A DNA stretch of 12,222 nt from an uncultured Muribaculaceae bacterium (GTDB taxonomy: Bacteria > Bacteroidota > Bacteroidia > Bacteroidales > Muribaculaceae): the NCBI GenBank assembly GCA_910586995.1, contig CAJUKZ010000019.1, positions 1 to 12,222 on the forward strand. Reading direction: 5' to 3'. Numbering within the stretch: the first letter of the stretch is position 1; the number at the start of each line of letters is the position of its first letter. The notes beneath the pieces are model-generated. The model was not told the origin of the DNA. It ran no database searches and saw nothing but the letters and a program-made list of their open reading frames with translations. A program made the translations under genes and the position numbers. Positions 6,274 to 12,222 of the stretch are shown in pieces.

Positions 6274-6921
6274 ATGAAGAAGCTACGACATCTGATCCTG
6301 AGCACAGCAGCTATCGCATCTGCGTGCTGCTGCGCGCATTCGCAGACTACAGCAGCCGGAATGCTATGCCGCACTCCCTCGCCGGGAATGTTTCTGGTAG
6401 ATTCGCTCACATGCCTTGACATGCTCGACTATTACAGGAGTGGCAGCGACAGGCCTTCGGCTTCTATCATCGGCGGCAAGGCTCGTGTCACGGGCGAGAC
6501 ACCGATGAAGCTGTCGCTCAGACTCGGGGAGTCCTCGGACTACACAATCGCACTTCTGCCGGCATCAGCCGACACCGTCGTAGCCGTGATCGAAACACTG
6601 GATCTTACTGTGCCGGACAGTAACATACGCTTCTACGACATGGACTGGAAACCGGTATCAAAGCCGGAAAAGATATTCAAAGAACCTGAACTGAAGCAGT
6701 GGCTCACAGCCGAGGGAGCAGCCAACCGTACACAGGTGGAGGAAAAACTGCCTTTTATGATGTGGACAGCCGACTATGAACCGGAAACCGGACTGCTGAC
6801 GCTGACCAATACGATGGACAGATATTTCCACGATGACGACAGGGAGATGCTCAAGCCGCTGCTTAAGGAGCAAATAACATTCGTCTGGAACGGCAAAAGC
6901 TTCGCCCCCGCAAAGCAATGA
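6274..6921 (+). CDS. Secreted DUF3256-like protein
   Basis: A 215-residue protein with an N-terminal signal peptide (MKKLRH, hydrophobic LILSTAAIASACCC, likely cut near AHS-Q). The mature part resembles DUF3256, a family of unknown function found in Bacteroidales: an early PGMFLVDSLTCLDMLDYY segment, the central NIRFYDMDWKPV motif (about 126-137) and the terminal FVWNGKSF. Recognition is from memory of the family pattern. It probably resides in the periplasm or at the cell surface. A longer frame from 6208 would overlap the helicase and bury the signal peptide, so the start at 6274 is preferred. It lies 13 nt after the helicase, and its stop codon overlaps the xseA start (ATGA), which suggests one transcript. 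Why an exported protein sits between a helicase and exonuclease VII is unclear. The CCC run in the signal sequence is not a good lipobox. Confidence 0.75.
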   Translation: MKKLRHLILSTAAIASACCCAHSQTTAAGMLCRTPSPGMFLVDSLTCLDMLDYYRSGSDRPSASIIGGKARVTGETPMKLSLRLGESSDYTIALLPASADTVVAVIETLDLTVPDSNIRFYDMDWKPVSKPEKIFKEPELKQWLTAEGAANRTQVEEKLPFMMWTADYEPETGLLTLTNTMDRYFHDDDREMLKPLLKEQITFVWNGKSFAPAKQ

Positions 6922-8225
6922 TGGACTACCGCACCGAGGCAATATCGCTAAGCGCATTCAATGCCGAGATCGGCAGACTGGTCAGCGCACCGGTGGTGAC
7001 TCGCCGGTGGATCACAGCCGAACTGCTCGACGTGAACGTGCGCGGCGGACACTGCTACATGGAGCTTGTGGACAAAGATCCCGCCACGGGACGCACTCTG
7101 GCAAGAAACCGTGGCATCATCTGGGCCAACAACTATGCATGGATGGCTGCGGCTTTCAGGGAGGCTACAGGGCAGAACTTTGCCACCGGACTGAAGGTCC
7201 TGCTGTGTGTCACGGCTAACTTCCACAGTGTGTTCGGTCTGTCGCTGGTGATCACCGACATAGATCCGTCGTACACTATGGGCGACCTGAAACGGCGGCG
7301 CATGATGATAATCAACCGTCTCAGGGACGAAGGCATACTGGACATGAACCGCACGCTGGAATGGTCCGTGCCAGTCAACCGCATAGCCGTAATCTCGGCA
7401 CGCGGGGCGGCGGGCTACGGAGATTTCATGCACCAACTGTACTCCAACCCGAACCGCCTGCGTTTCACGACGCGCCTGTTCGACGCCGTGATGCAAGGCG
7501 AAAAGGCCGCAGAGAGTATCATTAATGCTCTCGGCAGGATAGCTTCGGAGCAGGAAGCCTGGGATGCAGTGGTGATAATACGCGGAGGAGGTTCTACAAG
7601 CGATCTCGCCACTCTTGACGACTATTCACTGGCCGCTCATGTGGCACAGTTTCCACTGCCTGTGATTGTAGGTATCGGACATGAGCGTGATGAGACTGTG
7701 CTTGATTATGTGGCGGCATTACGCGTGAAGACGCCTACAGCCGCAGCCGAATGGCTGATCGCACGAGGCAATGCCATGCTCGACGAATTGCACTCGATAG
7801 CAACAGCCCTGCTGCATGCGGCATCTGACCGTCTGTCGGGATCATCAAGACAATTGGCGTTCTACGCAGGTCAGATTCCGGCTCTCGCACGCGAACGCAT
7901 ACACCGCACAGCAGCCCGGCTTGACCGCTGTGCATCCCTCATAGCGGCTGCAGGATCTGGCAGCATTGCCATTAACCGACGCAAACTTGACTTAGTGGCT
8001 CAAGGACTGGCCAACGCATCGGCCAATGCTATCACACGCGGTAAAGACCGGTTGCACTCGCTCGGAGAACTTCTCACAGCACTCTCGCCTGAGGCCACAC
8101 TGCGCAGAGGATATACGATCACCCTGGCCGACGGAGCATGTGTGACCGATCCGGGCAGGCTCAGCCCCGGCACAGTAATTACCACAACCTTTGCCCAAGG
8201 CTCAGTGCAATCTACAGTAAAATGA
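6918..8225 (+). CDS. xseA: Exodeoxyribonuclease VII large subunit
   Basis: A 435-residue catalytic subunit of exonuclease VII, which degrades single-stranded DNA from both ends into short oligonucleotides in repair; it acts in the cytoplasm with XseB. The N-terminal OB-fold domain spans about 8-120 (SLSAFNAEIGRLV... WITAELLDV... GHCYMEL). The central nuclease domain shows RGGGS (222-226), GIGHERDETVLD (252-263) and KTPTAAAEWL (271-280), all hallmarks of XseA. A helical C-terminal part binds the small subunits, ending in an LRRGYTI-like segment. The start overlaps the previous stop as ATGA; the next codon is also ATG (6921), so either may be used. xseB follows 23 nt later. Confidence 0.96.
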   Translation: MMDYRTEAISLSAFNAEIGRLVSAPVVTRRWITAELLDVNVRGGHCYMELVDKDPATGRTLARNRGIIWANNYAWMAAAFREATGQNFATGLKVLLCVTANFHSVFGLSLVITDIDPSYTMGDLKRRRMMIINRLRDEGILDMNRTLEWSVPVNRIAVISARGAAGYGDFMHQLYSNPNRLRFTTRLFDAVMQGEKAAESIINALGRIASEQEAWDAVVIIRGGGSTSDLATLDDYSLAAHVAQFPLPVIVGIGHERDETVLDYVAALRVKTPTAAAEWLIARGNAMLDELHSIATALLHAASDRLSGSSRQLAFYAGQIPALARERIHRTAARLDRCASLIAAAGSGSIAINRRKLDLVAQGLANASANAITRGKDRLHSLGELLTALSPEATLRRGYTITLADGACVTDPGRLSPGTVITTTFAQGSVQSTVK

Positions 8226-8248
8226 CTTAGAGATTGTTATTATAAAAT

Positions 8249-8473
8249 ATGGAAGATTTCAAACCTATAGAAGAATTGAACTATTCACAGGCGCTGTCCG
8301 AACTGGAGGCCATACTGCGCACAATGCAATCAGACAATTGCGACATAGACCGTCTCAGTTCGCTCACACGCCGTGCTTCGGCTCTGCTGACTGCGTGCCG
8401 AGGCAAACTCACGACTACGGAGAACGAGCTGCGCACCATACTCGCTGAACTCGAGGCTCAGGGTACGGAATAG
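8249..8473 (+). CDS. xseB: Exodeoxyribonuclease VII small subunit
   Basis: A 74-residue all-helical protein typical of XseB in length and pattern: NYSQALSELEAILRTM in the first helix, a short acidic turn (DNCDIDRLSSL), then a second long helix with RRASALLTACRGKL and an amphipathic tail. Several XseB copies wrap the helical region of XseA and are needed for exonuclease VII activity. The gene follows xseA with 23 nt between them, so the subunits are made together. A strong hairpin begins 18 nt after its stop codon. Confidence 0.93.
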   Translation: MEDFKPIEELNYSQALSELEAILRTMQSDNCDIDRLSSLTRRASALLTACRGKLTTTENELRTILAELEAQGTE

Positions 8474-8491
8474 CAGCCTATAATGAAATTG

Positions 8492-8535
8492 CAACGCGGG
8501 GCAACGTGCCATTTTTCGGCAGTTGCCCCGCGTTG
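8492..8535. terminator. Hairpin between convergent xseB and recA
   Basis: CAACGCGGGGCAAC (8492-8505) pairs perfectly with GTTGCCCCGCGTTG (8522-8535). The stem extends inward by TGCC / GGCA past one bulged G, leaving a 7-nt loop. This 18-bp stem lies 18 nt after the xseB stop and 29 nt after the recA stop on the other strand. There is no long T tract outside the stem, so it may end transcription bidirectionally or mainly protect the 3' ends. Confidence 0.8.
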
Positions 8536-8564
8536 TATTGTGTATCGTTCAATAAACTATTTGA

Positions 8565-9743
8565 TCAAAGATCCTCAATCTTGAACTCGTCATCGTCGGC
8601 ATCGAACAGATCGTCGATATCCGGCTTGCCGGCAGCTTCCACAACCTCGTCCTGATCATCATCGTCGTCAGAAGCGCTCTTTTTCTTTGTCGGTATCGCA
8701 CTGCCGCCATGCAGGGCTTCCATTATCTTTGCTTCGATTTCGTCGGAAAGTTCGGGATTGTCTTCCATCACACGTACGGCTGCATCGCGTCCCTGTGCTA
8801 TCTTGTTGCCTTCGTAGCTGAACCATGAGCCGCTTTTCTTGATGATGTCAAGATCCACACCCATATCCACGATCTCGCTTCCGCGGCTGATGCCCTTGCC
8901 GTAGAACAAATCGAACTCGGCGGTCTTGAACGGTGGCGCAACCTTGTTCTTTACGACCTTGACTACGGTATGACGCCCGAATGTTACGTCGTTTTTCTTT
9001 AATGGGGCGCGTGAACGAATGTCCAGACGCACCGAAGAATAGAATTTGAGCGCGTTGCCGCCGGTGGTTGTCTCTGTCGGACCAAACATCTGGCCAATCT
9101 TCTCACGTAGCTGGTTTATGAAGATGCAGGTAGTGTTGGTACGCGAGATGGTTCCGGTGAGCTTACGCATGGCCTGCGACATCAATCTGGCCTGTAGGCC
9201 CATGTTCTTGTCGCCCATCTCACCTTCGATCTCGGTTTTGGGAACAAGCGCCGCCACGGAGTCGATGACTATGATGTCGATTGCTGCCGAACGTATCAAC
9301 TGCTCTGCGATCTCAAGCGCCTGCTCACCGTTGTCGGGCTGGGAGATCAGCAGGTTATTGATATCAACGCCGAGAGCCTGGGCATAGAACCGGTCGAACG
9401 CATGCTCGGCATCTATTATAGCTGCAATACCACCCTGCTTCTGAGCCTCTGCTATGGCATGAATGGCAAGAGTTGTCTTTCCAGACGATTCAGGGCCGTA
9501 TATCTCGATGATTCGTCCTCGCGGATAGCCTCCCACGCCAAGGGCATAGTTGAGTGCTATAGAGCCGGAAGGTATCACATCGACGTCTTCAATAACCTCG
9601 TCGCCCATCTTCATGATGGCGCCGCGCCCGAAGGACTTCTCTATCTTGCCCATAGCTGCGGCAAGTGCGTCGAGCTTGGCCGACTTGGGATCAGTGGCCG
9701 CACCTTTCTTCGCTGTTTTCTTTGTCTTATCCGGTTTTTCCAT
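8565..9743 (-). CDS. recA: Recombinase RecA
   Basis: A 392-residue RecA, the DNA-dependent ATPase that forms filaments on single-stranded DNA, performs strand exchange and triggers the SOS response where present. Visible elements: Walker A GPESSGKT (83-90), the catalytic glutamate in DAEHAFD (E113), Walker B IIVIDS (157-162), the loop-1 region MGDKNMGLQARLMSQAMRK (177-194) and the loop-2 region ending in ETTTGGNALKFY (224-235). The C-terminus (about 356-392) is a long acidic tail with a run of Asp, which in other RecA proteins tunes DNA binding. The start at 9743 (MEKPDK) gives the family's N-terminus; a frame open to 9815 would add 24 residues crossing a -7 box and is rejected. The gene converges on xseB and is preceded by a long intergenic region with two candidate promoters. 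Confidence 0.97.
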   Translation of the reverse strand: MEKPDKTKKTAKKGAATDPKSAKLDALAAAMGKIEKSFGRGAIMKMGDEVIEDVDVIPSGSIALNYALGVGGYPRGRIIEIYGPESSGKTTLAIHAIAEAQKQGGIAAIIDAEHAFDRFYAQALGVDINNLLISQPDNGEQALEIAEQLIRSAAIDIIVIDSVAALVPKTEIEGEMGDKNMGLQARLMSQAMRKLTGTISRTNTTCIFINQLREKIGQMFGPTETTTGGNALKFYSSVRLDIRSRAPLKKNDVTFGRHTVVKVVKNKVAPPFKTAEFDLFYGKGISRGSEIVDMGVDLDIIKKSGSWFSYEGNKIAQGRDAAVRVMEDNPELSDEIEAKIMEALHGGSAIPTKKKSASDDDDDQDEVVEAAGKPDIDDLFDADDDEFKIEDL

Positions 9744-9783
9744 ATATAAGATAGTTTTGATTTTTCTGTCTGTTTTGATAACA

Positions 9784-9811
9784 CAAAGATAATGTCTGTA
9801 GTGTGCAGCAA
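9784..9811 (-). promoter_or_regulatory. Candidate proximal recA promoter
   Basis: On the minus strand TATCTTTG (9791-9784) is a full match to TAnnTTTG, with TTG at 9811-9809. The 17-nt spacing is shorter than usual. It would give a leader of about 35-40 nt. Confidence 0.45.
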
Positions 9812-9869
9812 TCATGCACAGTCATGCTAAAATTTGCAATCAGCACATTCTACCCCTGTTATCGTATCA

Positions 9870-9899
9870 CAAATATAGCCATTTCCAACGGCTCTACAA
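9870..9899 (-). promoter_or_regulatory. Candidate distal recA promoter
   Basis: On the minus strand TTG (9899-9897), then 19 nt, then TATATTTG (9877-9870) fits the Bacteroidetes consensus in both elements and spacing. It would give a leader of about 120 nt. Confidence 0.5.
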
Positions 9900-10094
9900 A
9901 AAAATATCATTTTATTAATATTTTATTTCGCTATTTCAGATACTGAAAATCAAAGCATTAATAATGACCTTGCAAAAAGTTTACAAAAAAATCACTCCTG
10001 AAGTGAACCATAACAGACACACGTTGTTTTATTAGTACAAAGCAAAATTACTTTTTCCATTGCAAGAAATGTGATAATGATTGGTTTATTATCT

Positions 10095-10126
10095 AACGTG
10101 GAACTACCGTGAGGCCGTTCCACGTT
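10095..10126 (+). terminator. Stable hairpin with GNRA-type loop, function unknown
   Basis: AACGTGGAAC (10095-10104) pairs with GTTCCACGTT (10117-10126). Inside, CC and GG flank a GTGA tetraloop of the GNRA kind, with a small internal loop. A T-rich stretch (TTAGTTTATG) follows. It could terminate a small plus-strand RNA made in the intergenic region, or be part of a structured RNA or an operator. Confidence 0.4.
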
Positions 10127-10194
10127 TAGTTTATGTACTTACATACTGCATTGTCCTTATTGTCGCATGAATTTGCAAAGATGGAAATAACGCA

Positions 10195-10224
10195 TTGCAT
10201 TGAGATCGGGATTGATTATTTTTG
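10195..10224 (+). promoter_or_regulatory. Promoter of the metallophosphatase gene, almost at its start codon
   Basis: TTG (10195-10197), 19 nt, then TATTTTTG (10217-10224) is a full match to the Bacteroidetes promoter. The start codon ATG is at 10229, only 4 nt beyond the -7 element, so transcription would start at or next to the ATG and give a nearly leaderless mRNA. Confidence 0.5.
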
Positions 10225-10228
10225 TATC

Positions 10229-11122
10229 ATGAAAGTAATACGCAACTGTAGCCTCGCCCTGCTTGCAGCCCTCTCGCTCGGCGGGTGCGATAATTTTGAA
10301 TACCACCCATACTCAATAGACATACATGGCAATCACGATATCAACCGACAGAGCATACAGACGCTGGATGCCCTGAAGATAAAGCCGCCATTCAAATTTG
10401 CATTCATAACCGACACGCAAGGTTCGTACGACGATACGAAAGAAGCCTTACGCTCGATAAAGGAACGTGGCGATATTGATTTTATAATAAACGGAGGCGA
10501 TGTCAGCGACTTCGGCCTGCCGAAAGAGTTTGTATGGAGTCGCGACATGTTCGACGCCGCAGGCATCCCCTACATCACAATAATAGGAAACCATGACTGT
10601 CTGGGCAATGGTAAGCAGACATTTGAATATATATATGGCGACACAAACTTCTCGTTCAATGTCGGCAATACACACTTTGTGTGCCTTAATACAATAGCCC
10701 TCGAGTACGACTACTCGCATCCTGTGCCGGATCTCGATTTCATAGAGGAAGATGCTATGGCTGTGGCTGCCATCAACGAAGCACAACCGGCTACAATCAC
10801 TCACACCGTAGTTGCAATGCATTCGCGTCCCTACGACGAACAATTCAACAATAATGTGGCCAAGCCGTTCAATCATTACCTGCAACGCTATCCGGGAATG
10901 GGCGAGGATGCTCCGGTCCATGATCATGACATCAATGATCATATTCCCGCGGGAAGCAAGCTGCGCGGATTCTGTATCAACGGACATAACCATAACATGT
11001 TCGTAAAGGATATATTTGAAAACGGCATTCTATACTTCCAATGCGCCAACGCAGGTAAAAGACAATATTTCGTATTCACCATAAACGACGAGGGATATGA
11101 ATGGGAAAACATTGAGTTCTAA
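10229..11122 (+). CDS. Lipoprotein of the calcineurin-like metallophosphatase family
   Basis: A 297-residue phosphoesterase predicted to be lipid-anchored. MKVIRNC and a hydrophobic stretch precede the lipobox LGGC with C20 as the modified residue. The two-metal site motifs appear in order: D62 in FITDTQ (61-64, a DxQ where most members have DxH), GGDVSD (89-94, D91), GNHD (120-123), a histidine in MHSRP (H198) and NGHNHN (251-256, H253 and H255). It should hydrolyse a phosphoester in the periplasm or at the cell surface; the substrate cannot be told. The start at 10229 is chosen because it gives an intact lipoprotein signal. The 3' end overlaps the next gene by 26 nt, so the two are probably co-translated. 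Glu, Asp and His content between 160 and 240 suggests an inserted loop. Confidence 0.85.
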   Translation: MKVIRNCSLALLAALSLGGCDNFEYHPYSIDIHGNHDINRQSIQTLDALKIKPPFKFAFITDTQGSYDDTKEALRSIKERGDIDFIINGGDVSDFGLPKEFVWSRDMFDAAGIPYITIIGNHDCLGNGKQTFEYIYGDTNFSFNVGNTHFVCLNTIALEYDYSHPVPDLDFIEEDAMAVAAINEAQPATITHTVVAMHSRPYDEQFNNNVAKPFNHYLQRYPGMGEDAPVHDHDINDHIPAGSKLRGFCINGHNHNMFVKDIFENGILYFQCANAGKRQYFVFTINDEGYEWENIEF

Positions 11123-11810
11123 GCTACGCGGAATACTTACAGCAGCAGTAATACTGGCTACCTGTCTAAGCGGCTCCGCACAGGCCACGGACACAGATAC
11201 GATACAGTATCCCGACTCGATGACAATCATCGAAAAGAACCTGTCGGAACTGAAATATGAACGCCGCTTGCAACGCCGCGAGGAATTCTGGCATAAACTG
11301 ATTCCGGAAATGGTGTCCGTGCAATATGCCGGTGGTATCGGCATGATCTCGGCAGGTTTCGGATGGGCCTACGGATGTGGCGACCGCTGGGAGACTCACC
11401 TAATGCTGGGATTTCTCCCCAAACGCTACAACTATCACCATTATTGGACATTTACGCTTCGCGAATACTTCAATCCGTGGAAAATAAGATTCAAACAGCA
11501 TTGGCAGGTAACACCTCTATCGGTCAATCTATCGATAAACTCCATTCTCCACAGTGATTTTTGGATGAAAGAACCTTCTCGATATCCCGACGGCTACTAC
11601 GGCTTCTCAAGCCGTATCCGTTTTCACTTAGGTTTAGGACAACGCATATCATTCCTGATTCCCCGCGAAAAGCGCTTCATGAGCCGGAAAGTATCATTAT
11701 ACTATGAAGTATCCACCTGTGACCTTTATCTGCGTCAGAAATTCCTTAATTCATCAATTCCCCTGAAAGACATAATAACCCTCGGCATAGGCGCAATCTT
11801 TACAATCTAA
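11097..11810 (+). CDS. Conserved Bacteroidetes outer-membrane protein, unknown function
   Basis: A 237-residue exported protein. The N-terminus (KTLSSKLR, hydrophobic GILTAAVILATCLSG, SAQA) is a clear signal peptide, cut near residue 30. A short charged segment (EKNLSELKYERRLQRREEFW) precedes alternating, aromatic-rich segments that look like strands of a small beta barrel: VSVQYAGGIGMISAGFGW, HLMLGFLP, WTFTLREYF and SRYPDGYYGFSSRIRFHLGLGQ, then VSLYYEVSTCDLYLR and a hydrophobic end. The GGIGM...SAGFGW, GYYGFSS and YEVSTCDLYL patterns recall an uncharacterised protein common in Bacteroides relatives (from memory). It ends in Ile, not the usual terminal Phe. The start lies within the last codons of the metallophosphatase gene, so the two probably form an operon. 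Confidence 0.75.
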   Translation: MNGKTLSSKLRGILTAAVILATCLSGSAQATDTDTIQYPDSMTIIEKNLSELKYERRLQRREEFWHKLIPEMVSVQYAGGIGMISAGFGWAYGCGDRWETHLMLGFLPKRYNYHHYWTFTLREYFNPWKIRFKQHWQVTPLSVNLSINSILHSDFWMKEPSRYPDGYYGFSSRIRFHLGLGQRISFLIPREKRFMSRKVSLYYEVSTCDLYLRQKFLNSSIPLKDIITLGIGAIFTI

Positions 11811-12104
11811 TCACGGTATAAAATAGTATGCCAATTGTAGCATTCGTTAGAACGCATGCCACTCTATTTCTCCTTCTGGATAACCTCACAACAGCACCGC
11901 GCTACGTGGGACAGGGCCGATGATGTGTAGCTGAGACACTTCTCGCTATGGCATGCATAGCTATGGCCTCTGCTAATGATGTGGTATACATAGCTTGTCG
12001 CACTGCCATAACAGGAGTACTTGAACCTGACATGCTGCAAGGGAGTGTATTCATAGCCCATGCCGTAGACTATTCTCTGAGATATGCTCCACAGATCTTA
12101 TGGT
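11811..12104. other. Non-coding stretch after the outer-membrane protein gene
   Basis: No credible gene. A weak set of inverted repeats follows the stop codon: AAATAG (11821-11826) with CTATTT (11864-11869), and ATGC (11828-11831) with GCAT (11855-11858). It could be a poor terminator. A Cys- and Ser-rich minus-strand frame at 11864-12061 has no protein-like features. Short near-palindromes rich in CATAGCTATG occur around 11945-11970. Confidence 0.55.
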
Positions 12105-12210
12105 AGTGTCCGCAGGACACTGATTTAGTATTAACCGGGTACACCGAGCCATAGGCGAGGTGTGCCGGGGTGGAGGACCTCAGTCTATGGTGTCCGGCAG
12201 GACACCGATT
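12105..12210 (+). repeat. Palindromic module e (forward), right edge of window
   Basis: A further full copy, about 11 kb from the others: small hairpin 12105-12121 (AGTGTCC, GCA, GGACACT), GATTTAG, large hairpin 12135-12170 (imperfect; loop of the GAGCC type as in the reverse complements of modules b and d), then small hairpin 12189-12206 (GGTGTCC, GGCA, GGACACC) followed by GATT. Like the left array it lies downstream of a gene's 3' end. More copies may follow outside the window. Confidence 0.85.
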
Positions 12211-12222
12211 CAATTCTTTTAA

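Larger units (their letters stand above)
9744..10228. other. AT-rich intergenic region between divergent recA and the metallophosphatase
   Basis: 485 bp with no credible gene. It holds two candidate recA promoters on the minus strand, one promoter for the plus-strand lipoprotein gene and a stable hairpin at 10095-10126. An upstream in-frame ATG at 10133 would extend the lipoprotein by 32 residues and destroy its signal peptide. I see no tRNA or recognised small RNA, but the space and the hairpin leave room for one. Confidence 0.7.

Noticed and set aside
11864..12061. A 65-codon minus-strand frame near the right end
   Set aside because: It is Cys/Ser/Tyr-rich with no recognisable motif, has no convincing promoter and runs through near-palindromic DNA.

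Overview
The window looks like Bacteroidales chromosome, most likely a Muribaculaceae-type gut bacterium. This is inferred from gene families typical of the order (a DUF3256-like protein, a conserved Bacteroidetes outer-membrane protein of unknown function), from promoters of the Bacteroidetes form TTG-N19/20-TAnnTTTG, from the lack of Shine-Dalgarno sequences, and from a moderate base composition. No tRNA, rRNA, CRISPR array, transposase, integrase or reverse transcriptase was seen.

Layout. Positions 1-890 hold no gene but a dense set of palindromic repeats. A module of about 106-108 bp (small hairpin, large hairpin, small hairpin) alternates in orientation and lies inside a 289-bp direct repeat. 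One more copy sits at the right edge (12105-12210). Next, on the minus strand, comes a membrane-spanning Ser/Thr protein kinase (895-3057) with two extracytoplasmic repeats related to the DUF1566 / Fib_succ_major group. Upstream of it is a kinase-less paralog (3143-4264) carrying two more copies of the same domain. Each gene has its own copy of a ~100-bp promoter region, so the pair looks like a duplicated and co-regulated sensor set.

On the plus strand follows a compact group: a DEAD-box RNA helicase with a DbpA-type RNA-binding tail (4539-6260), a secreted DUF3256-like protein (6274-6921), xseA (6918-8225) and xseB (8249-8473), the two subunits of exonuclease VII. recA (8565-9743) faces them, and one strong hairpin (8492-8535) lies between the convergent genes. 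A 485-bp AT-rich intergenic region separates recA from a divergent two-gene unit: a lipoprotein metallophosphatase (10229-11122), with a promoter so close that its mRNA may be nearly leaderless, and an overlapping outer-membrane protein gene (11097-11810). The last ~400 bp are non-coding and end in the repeat module.

The housekeeping part (helicase, exonuclease VII, RecA) is ordinary. The parts worth attention are the kinase/paralog sensor pair with its duplicated promoter, the modular palindromic repeat family, and the structured leader of the helicase gene.
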